Shown one piece after another: positions 56,865-64,000 of a stretch of DNA of 64,000 nt. The DNA is taken from the NCBI GenBank assembly GCA_024500155.1, contig CM044856.1, positions 47,492,303-47,556,302 on the forward strand, written 5' to 3'. This stretch comes from Chenopodium formosanum. Its lineage: Eukaryota; Streptophyta; Magnoliopsida; Caryophyllales; Amaranthaceae. The position numbers and the translations under genes are program-made. Position 1 is the first letter of the stretch. Each line of letters opens with the position of its first letter. Under the pieces are notes generated by a model. That model saw only the letters and a program-made list of their open reading frames with translations, had not been told where the DNA came from and made no database searches.

Positions 56865-58150
56865 TTAAGATCTTGAAAAGAGAGAGGAACTATATACTCT
56901 TACACTAAACATCTTTTAGTGTTTCAATAACAAACATTTTTGTGCTTTGGTTTTTGGTGCAAACTCTTAGAGTTTGGACTACCAAGGCATCTAAATCCTA
57001 ATGAATTGGAGCTTGGGAAGTAGGCAACTAATGAGCTAAAATACGGAACATCTTCTAATAGATTATCTTTAATCACTTGCTTTATTTGTCTACCGATATT
57101 ATTATAGTCTTTGTGTTTTATGCAATTTCTTTCTCATTGCAATTTGCAATATGACAACTCCCAATTCCAAAGCTTTACCACAAGTATAATTAGGTTTGGG
57201 GGTTATCAGCATAAAATGTAAATTACATCAAGGATCAAACTAAACAGGCAGCACTTCATCGAAATCGATATACTAGGACACAGAGGTATAAATTTCATCC
57301 CTACTAAGCTTATTACTTCACTCTAAATAAATCATATTCACCAATCAGCAACTAATCAATAGCAAAAAAATGGCATAATTATCACAAAAATGACATTCAA
57401 CTTCTCAGCAATCATAACATCAAATTAAAATTTTACCAAATTTCAATTAGGATATACAATTCTGAATTCCGAAGCAACATCACCTCTTCTACCCCAACAT
57501 AAGACACCAGTAGATCATCACCTAATTATATAGACTGCTAAAACAACACATTGTATCCAACGCACTAAAAAACATAGGTAAGATGAATTTAGCTAAAATT
57601 ATTTTTATTACTATTGAAATTAATGTAAATTCAACAAAATTAGGGGTAATTTGATTGAACTTACTGTAATTCAACTGAAATATTTGCATACAAACAGTCG
57701 ATTGAATTTAACCCTAAAACTAGAACTTTGAAGTTTTTTTTTTCAATCACCTAAAATTCAAATTGCAAATTAATTTAATAGATGAAAACTATGAATTTAA
57801 TTATGTTTCTTTCACATTGCGAATGATTCATGCAGTTCAACTGACAAATAATCAAAATTCAATTACTCTATAACAAGAAGAATCGAACCTACCTCAGCGG
57901 AGTGGTGCAGTGCTCAGAAGTTGTGCGGCGATCGGTGGTGCGGCGGTGGAGCGGTGGTGCGGCAGTGGAGCGGTGAGTCAGCGGTTCAAGGTTATTACAG
58001 CGGTGGAGGTTTCACGAATTAAAGCAATAAACAAGCAGTACTTTGAATTATTTTTTTTAAGGTTTAGTAAAGTGAAAGTGACAAAAGAACGTGAAAAGGA
58101 TATTAAGGAGTGCGCTTTCAATTCCTTTAAGCCGCCTTTAATTAATTAAT
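56865..58150. other. Non-coding interior of CACTA 2, right part
   Basis: AT-rich. A short GC-rich tract at 57900-58000 has repeats of GCGGTGGAGCGGTG; on the - strand it resembles a 5' UTR exon followed by a donor (GAGGTAGGTT at 57892). No product can be named. Confidence 0.35.
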
Positions 58151-58445
58151 TTGGGAAAATTATTACTATGTATATTTTTTCCTCCTAATAATTAAAATTA
58201 AAAACAATTAATTAATACAGTACAAAACGGTTGTCAAGAAGACCGTTCTATATTATCTGTTATAATTAATTATTTTTTAAAATTATTTCAAAGTAAAAAA
58301 ATAGAGAACGGTTAACTATGCTAACCATTCCATATGTATTTACATACAGAATGCCTCTTATATAAATACGTTATATATTCTTCTTGAGAACACCTATCTT
58401 TGGTTACCGTTCTATATTTTGCGATCTATAATCTAGTTTTTAGTG

Positions 58446-58720
58446 TAGTAAGGGATTTTAGCGTATGACTACGCTTCAACCCACTTCGTGAAGTAATCAA
58501 TTGCTATTAAAATGTATTCGTGACCTCCTGTCCCAGGATGGGTAATTTTGTCAATAATATCAATTCCCCGTGTTTAAAATGGCCATGGTGAAGTATAGGT
58601 GTAGAGTGGAGATGGAGGAACTTGTTGCAAGTTAGCGTATATTTGGCATTTAGGGCATCTTTTTAGATATTGATGACAATCCCTATTCATGGTAGTCCAA
58701 TAATACCCTATTCGCATTAT
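58446..58720 (-). pseudogene. pol: Integrase of element D, N-terminal part
   Basis: GYYWTTMNRDCHQYLKRCPK plus CQIY (zinc-binding C-x2-C), PLYTYTSPWPF, then the first catalytic D in a stretch with a stop at about 58568, and AIDYFTKWVEA with a TAG for Gln at about 58474. It joins aRNH sequence directly at 58720/58721 through a deletion of about 540 bp relative to A. Confidence 0.8.
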
Positions 58721-59060
58721 CCGAATATTCGCAGTTTCAGTACTGCCAATGGCAAAGCTATTTCGAGTCCTACCACGCATGCTTCGTATTTAGCCGCGTT
58801 GTTGGTAACGTTGAAATCTAATTTTATGGAGATTGGAAAATGCTCTTCTTTAGGTGATACTAATAATACTCCAACGCCACATCCCTTTTTGTTTGAGGCT
58901 CCGTCGAAGTATAAAGTCCAAGTATCATCTTCTGTGACAATCAAGTCTTCATCTAGAAATTTGTTGTCATGTATTGGTGTCGAATCTTCTACTGGGAAAT
59001 CTGGTAAGAAGTCCGAGACCACGGATCCTTTAATGGCCTTTTAAGGCATGAATCTCACAT
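58721..59060 (-). pseudogene. pol: aRNH of element D, C-terminal half deleted
   Basis: WTLYFDGASNKKGCGVGVLL and NNAAKYEACVVGLEIALPLA are present. The Glu of AEYEA is Lys here. The GDS and ADALA acidic motifs of the second half are lost in the deletion at 58720. Confidence 0.85.
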
Positions 59061-59460
59061 CAAATTGGGCTAGGTTTATATCCACCTTGATTTTTGCCCA
59101 TTAAATATAGATTTTTTAAACAAATACTTAAGTGGATCCATTTGAAAAAACTACAAAGACTGTATACACGAGCATGTAATGTTTTAACTTGGTTGTGGCC
59201 CACACTAATGCGAGGCATAATTTCCGAAGCGGTGTGTAGCGTACTTCATATTCGAGCATTTTCTGGCTTAGGTAGTAGATTGCATTTTCCTTTCCTTCTA
59301 CTTCTTGCGCAAGCATAGCCCCCATTGTCTCTTTGGTGACTGTTAAGTACAACCTAAGAGGTATCCGTGGAAGGGCTGGTGCTAATACAGGAGGATTTGC
59401 GAGATAGGCTTTAATATTTTCAAAGGCTTTTTGACATTCGTCGTCTCATATTACGGGCAC
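59061..59460 (-). pseudogene. pol: First RNase H of element D
   Basis: MYLTVTKETMGAMLAQEVEG has the same loss of the catalytic Asp as element A. ENAIYYLSQKMLEYEVRYTP follows. A frameshift near 59128 disrupts the end. Confidence 0.82.
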
Positions 59461-60134
59461 ATTCTTTTTTAGTTTCTTGAATATTGGTTCACATGTCGTT
59501 GTTAGCTTCGATATGAACCTACTCATATATTGCAACCGGCCAATATATCTTCAAATTTGTATCTCAGTTTTGGACGGTGGCATTAACATAATCGCCTTGA
59601 TCTTAGTTAGGTTTACCTCTATTCCTCTAAAGGTTATGACATATCCCAAGAGCTTGTTTGAGGTGACTCCAAAAGCACACTTAGACTGATTCAACCTCAT
59701 ATTGTATTTCCTTAGCCTTTCGAAGAACTTTCTTAAGGTTATTTTATGTCCTGGGCAATCCTTTGATTTCACGATCATATTGTCCACATATACCTCAACC
59801 AATTTGTGCATCATGTCATGGAGTAGGGCAGTTGCTACTCGTTGGTAAGTGGCACCCACGTTTTTCAACCCGAATGGCATTACCGTGTAAAAGTAAGTAC
59901 CCCAAGGTGTTATAAATGTTGCTTTATCTATGTCTTCTTCCGCATGAGAATCTTGTTGTACCCTGCGTATCCATCCATAAATGAGAGAAGCGCGTGATTT
60001 GCTGTATTATATACTAAGATGTCGATGTGTGGTAAAGGGAAGTTGTCCTTTGGACTTGCCTTATTTAAATCTTTATAATCGACACACATTCTTACCCTTC
60101 CATCCTTCTTTGGAACTGGCACCACATTTGCTAC
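59461..60134 (-). pseudogene. pol: Reverse transcriptase of element D
   Basis: MVPVPKKDGRVRMCVDYKDL and NKASPKDNFPLPHIDILV (60125-60000), then MPFGLKNVGATYQRVATALL. The catalytic box is VEVYVDNMIVKSKD: the second Asp of YVDD is Asn, so the enzyme would be dead even without the stops. Confidence 0.88.
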
Positions 60135-61461
60135 CTATTCAGGGTATTTGGATACCCTGATAAAACCTGCAGTTTTTTGCTTTTGAACTTCTTCTTTTAT
60201 TTTAAGAGCTACGTCGGGTTTCATTCGACGCAACTTTTGTTTTACTGGTTTCATTCCTAGAATTTGTTGTATAGTGTGTTGAGCTATTTCTCTATTAATA
60301 CCTGGCATATCTTCATATGACCGAGCAAATACATCGATAAATTCCTTAAGTAGATTAATTAAATTGGTTCTTTCATCTTCATTAAGCGTTAATCCGATTT
60401 TAACTTTTCTTTTAATGGTTTGATCATTTGAGATTTCAACCATTTCAGTATCCTCAATTAACGGTGTTTTCTTTTTGAGTGTTTCCATTGCTTTAATAAT
60501 TTCTTTGTCATTTTCATTGTTAGTTAAGCAATTCTTGTCATCTTGGGTTAGAGAATAACACGAGGAGTAAGAGGAAGAAGACATGTTATTAAACTCAGAA
60601 ATCATTACATCAAACAAAGAAATGTCTTTAGGGACTTGATTACTAACTATCCTAGGAGTGGATGCTAAAATAGAAGAATTATAAGAAGAAGGTGCTACAG
60701 CTAAGGACTTGGAAGACTCTATAGGAAAAGACTCTGACTCTGACTCTAACTCAGATGACTCTTCAAACATTGGTCCTTGTCCTGCTGTTACTGAGATCTT
60801 TCTTCCACTTGGAGTATCACCTTGACCGTCTTGCGCTATCCTTGCACTACACCCTTAGCTAGATTGATGAGCTTTGAAGGGTCAAAATCCTCGATTTGTA
60901 CAACCGTTTGAATGAGCGAGGAGTTGTCCTCTATATACTTTGGCTCATCCTTCTCACGCTCAAAAGGAATTCCTATGACATTAAAGTCAAAGCATGTGGG
61001 TGCTTTCTCCTTGTGAATAGTAGTTGGGATCTCATGTAGAAAGTAGCAATCCAGAAAGATTTCGAACCCAGGTTGTCTAATGCAATTTACAACAAAGGGC
61101 TCGGGAAATTCATAGCATGGATATTCCTCTCCTTCTCTTACAAACTGTCCATTGAGAGTAAGAGGATATTGGTCTATTGGGATCGCTTTCTTTTGGGTGC
61201 GAGCGTTCCTATTCGCTTTAGTCTTTTCCTGGGCTCGCTTTAGATCTTCTAGAGTCAGTTCGAAACCAAGTCCGAAAGTATCTCATTTAGGGAGGCCAGG
61301 TAATTCCATTTGCTTTGCTATCTCCTTCTTCTTTCCTAGAGTCACTCAAGGAAAGTTTCCCTGTTTCTTAAGAATAACATTTACGTCATGTTCGAGTGGG
61401 GGTCATTGCAAAGAGGGGTCTTTTCATCTTCCTTGATTAAGGAGACCTCTTCATTAAAGCC
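60135..61461 (-). pseudogene. pol: Pol linker of element D between protease and RT
   Basis: Acidic Ser/Glu-rich segment (60770-60600), then KIGLTLNEDERTNLINLLKE and MKPVKQKLRRMKPDVALKIK entering RT. The upstream part (60771-61460) matches the A linker with many stops. Confidence 0.65.
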
Positions 61462-62360
61462 TCATAAATCTTCATCATTCTCATCGTACTGCTCCACATT
61501 AATGATCGGATTTTCAACAGCCTTAATCCTCATGGGTGAAGCATCGATTGTAATAGGAATCCCTCCAACTATAGCCTTTACTTGCTGATGAAGGGATGAA
61601 GGGACGACCTTAAGGTCATGAAGCCAAGGGTGTCCCAACAATAAGTTGAAGGAAGCTTTAATATCCACTACTTGGAAAGTAGTGGCATGTTCTATTGATC
61701 TCGCCGTTACATTCATGGTAATCTTTCCAAGAGCTTGGTGACGAGTATTGTCGTAGGCTCTTATTCCTTGTGTTGACGGGGTTAAATCTTCATCCCTTAT
61801 GCCTAGAATCCTCGTAGTTCTAAGTAGACAAACATTGATTTCCGATCCATTATCTACTAGAGTCATTGGGACATTCATTCTCTTGCAGACTATTGTGAGG
61901 TTTAGAGCCTTAAAATGCTTGTCACCTTTTGGAGGTAAATCCTTGTCAGAATAGGTGATCAAGTTGATAGGACTAGGGAGATCACTCGTGAGAAAGTTAG
62001 CCAACCCCTCAGAAGTGGTTTCGGAGTCTATCCCTATCCTATCCAAGGCATTCATTACCGCCAACCTATGTTCTCGGGATGTAGCTAGAAGTTTCCATAC
62101 ATTCATTTTGATCTTGGTCATCTTGAATTTTTTGACAACATCATTGTCTTCTATAATCGGTATGGGAACTTGTTGCATGGTAGGAATAGGTTGTGGTGAG
62201 ATGGGAGGTTGCATTCTCCCAGACCTTGTGAGGACGTCTATAGGTGAATCTTCTTCATCCCAAAAATCGCTTACTGGATATATGACAGAAAGTGGATATT
62301 CTTTTAGATCCTTAAGATAGACGTCTTCATCATCGTTGTCCCAAACCCCATTGATGCTAA
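61462..62360 (-). pseudogene. pol: Protease region of element D
   Basis: Open 62214-61462. VPMTLVDNGSEINVCLLRTT is the active-site block (DNGS as in A). Contains ASFNLLLGHPWLHDLKVVP. Confidence 0.8.
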
Positions 62361-62370
62361 TATCTTGTTC

Positions 62371-63942
62371 TTATGGAATTTGGACTAGCTTCTTGTTATC
62401 AACCAAATTTTGAATTAAATCTTTAAATTTAAAATAGTTCTCGATGGTATGCCCCCCTGATTGATGATATGGACAATAGAACCTATTTGTCCTCTTTAAT
62501 GACTCCAATGGTCTCGGTTTGAGAGGTTTAATCTTACCACGCTCGGAGAGCATTTTTAACATATTAGAATAGGAAGTCCCAATTGAAGTGTAGGTTGTAT
62601 TACTCCTCTTGGGTGTGTTAATTTCTTGGAGAGAAAATGGCTTCTTCTCCATAGGTGGAATTTTAACATGTTTGTTTTGAACCACCTTTTCTTGTTTCTT
62701 CACGAATTCAATAGCTTCACGCAACAAGTCTACTCCCTCCCCACATTGATCGTATGAGATTCCATACTACTTCCTTAGTTGCAGGTTCTTGCCCAGGAGG
62801 AAACTCACTCATGGCATCGAAAAAGGTTTCCTCCTTTTCTTCAATAACATGAATTTCTTCAATTGGTTTGATGAGGGATGAGAGATCAACATGGTCTTCC
62901 TCATCAGAGATAGCCAAAGAATCAGAAAGGGGTGCACTGTTAATACTTGGCTTCTTGCTTGCAGGGGGCAATGGAAGCTTACTACTGTCAATTAAATCTT
63001 GGATAGCTTCCAACAGCTTTCAGTGAGATGGCCACTGCCTTGGTGATATTTGCAATGTGCGTTGGGATTCCAGTTAGCTGTTCTCTTTTCAACAGGTGGA
63101 TCCTTAAATGGTCCAATAGGAGTTATAAGACCTTTTGCATGTAATCGGTCGAATGCGGTGTCATAACTCATACCAATATAAGTAAAGTTTCTCCAAATTG
63201 GTTTCTTTTGTCCTCGGTTGTTCATAGCAAGGACTCCACTTAAATTAAAGGTGCTAACATTATTTGAGTGGGTGGTTTTTCAAGAAGAAGGATTGTCGTT
63301 CTTCTTACCTTTCCAGCCACTGTTAGAGTTATTATTATTAGCATCTTTTTGTTTAGCAAGGTGGTCTTCAATGTTAATTCCAATGTCACAGGCGGCCTTA
63401 AAGGTATGCAAGTTGTTTTGGTACTTAAGATGCTTGGAGTATTTTTCTTGGAGGTTCTTAATGAACATCCTCACATATTCCTTTTCACTTGATACTTCAA
63501 TCATCTTAGCAGAAGTTTATCTCCATTTGTTAAAGAAACAAGTGAAGCCTTCATTCTCTTTTTGTTCAAGTATTTCAAGTTCTCTATGATCAGTTTCAAA
63601 TTGAATATTACATTTATACCTATCAATGAAAGAGTTTACAACAGATTCCCAAGTAGAGGTTTTCTCTTTGTCAAGGAAAAAGAACCATTGTTGACAAACG
63701 GTTTTAAGAGATAAAGAAAATAAAGAATGAAAGATCTTCCTATCTATCCCCTTAATATTCATTATAGTCACAAAGGCTCTTAAATGGAAATAGGGGTCCA
63801 AACAAATGTGTTTTACTTGGAGGATTAATATCTGACTTACCCCCCTAAAAAAAATGACGCAAAAAAACACGCGCATATAAGACTCTCTAGACATGGTCAA
63901 AGTGTAGATACTGTGTGCTTTATCAGTGAGTGTAACTGACAT
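62371..63942 (-). pseudogene. gag: gag of element D
   Basis: PYFHLRAFVTIMNIKGID and CQQWFFFLDKEKTSTWESVV form the Retrotrans_gag core (63800-63500), then a stop, FLRM-type KEYVRMFIKNLQEKYSKHL, and an Asn/Lys-rich region. Two finger-like segments follow: HCKYHQGSGHLTESCWKL (about 63035) and CPYHQSGGHTIENYFKF (about 62450). In the second the last Cys is Tyr. The frames before and after 63504 supply the correct phase of the A frameshift. The leader continues to the window edge. Confidence 0.85.
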
Positions 63943-64000
63943 GCTTTGACTCTTGTGAATGACTATGGGACTAAGTGTTTAGACTCAATTAAGGACTAAA
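63880..64000 (-). other. Leader of element D and empty site of the solo LTR
   Basis: On the - strand GTTACACTCACTGATAAAGC aligns with A across the position of the solo LTR (one ACTCA here, two in A). Confidence 0.7.

Larger units (their letters stand above)
53411..58445. mobile_element. CACTA element 2, carrying a malectin-like receptor gene fragment
   Basis: It begins CACTACTACAAAAAAGG and ends TTTTTAGTG followed by TAGTA. The ends are CACTA-like but an imperfect pair. Removing it restores the integrase frame of D at YAK-TAKQVALF. Flanking AGT occurs on the left (53408-53410) and, one base offset, on the right (58447-58449), so the TSD is approximate. Subterminal AGAGAACGGTT motifs occur on both sides. 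The interior holds a receptor gene fragment and a possible transposase piece on the - strand. It is most likely non-autonomous. Confidence 0.75.
32955..64000 (-). mobile_element. Element D: Tat-lineage retrotransposon related to A, truncated and with nested insertions
   Basis: Carries gag, protease, RT, RNase H, aRNH and integrase on the - strand (63942 to 52715) and the two antisense genes on + (50706-52176 and 33622-49989), in the same relative order as A. Its 3' UTR and 3' LTR are missing at the junction with E near 32950; its 5' LTR would lie beyond 64000. It is interrupted by Athila element C and CACTA 2. Identity with A is clear at the protein level but far from complete, so it is a sister copy or subfamily. 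Confidence 0.88.

Overview
The window is transposable-element DNA from a plant nuclear genome, probably a eudicot with a large, repeat-rich genome; the species cannot be named from the sequence. I see no intact host gene, no rRNA or tRNA gene and no bacterial or organellar gene. Everything recognisable belongs to Ty3/gypsy LTR retrotransposons of the Tat and Athila lineages, to two CACTA DNA transposons, or to host-gene fragments carried by those CACTA elements.

Layout. Positions 1-1516 are the 3' end of a Tat-type element B (antisense extra ORF, polypurine tract, first 11 bp of its LTR). Element A, a full-length Tat element on the + strand (1517-27888, 5-bp target duplication CCTGG), sits inside B's LTR; the rest of that LTR is 27894-28457. 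A's 5' LTR is split by a 4.6-kb CACTA element (2683-7314, TSD TTA) that carries pieces of a TGA-type bZIP gene and of ribosomal protein gene RPL23. A's leader is split by an Athila-type solo LTR (9338-11834, TSD ACTCA). A then has gag, protease, reverse transcriptase, RNase H, a second (archaeal-type) RNase H and integrase, followed by two genes on the opposite strand and the 3' LTR.

28458-32940 is a truncated Athila remnant E (+ strand). From about 32955 to the window end lies element D, a second Tat copy on the - strand related to A and truncated at its 3' side. Its antisense gene is split by a complete Athila element C (33790-47813, - strand, two LTRs of about 1.64 kb, tRNA-Asp-type primer site). 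Its integrase is split by a second CACTA element (53411-58445) that carries part of a malectin-like receptor gene.

How the parts work together. gag, protease, RT, RNase H and integrase are the usual retrotransposition machinery; in A, C and D they are broken by stops and frameshifts, so these copies are not autonomous now. The most notable content is the accessory module of the A/D family: two genes antisense to pol, between pol and the 3' LTR. One is a plant-mobile-domain (PMD) gene with five short introns; the other is a DUF7745-like gene with at least one intron. The LTR promoter and the antisense promoters are each preceded by a cluster of short GC-rich, GGCGCC-type motifs 20-50 bp upstream of a TATA-like box. 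The unrelated Athila element C has a similar arrangement with a different GC-rich motif.
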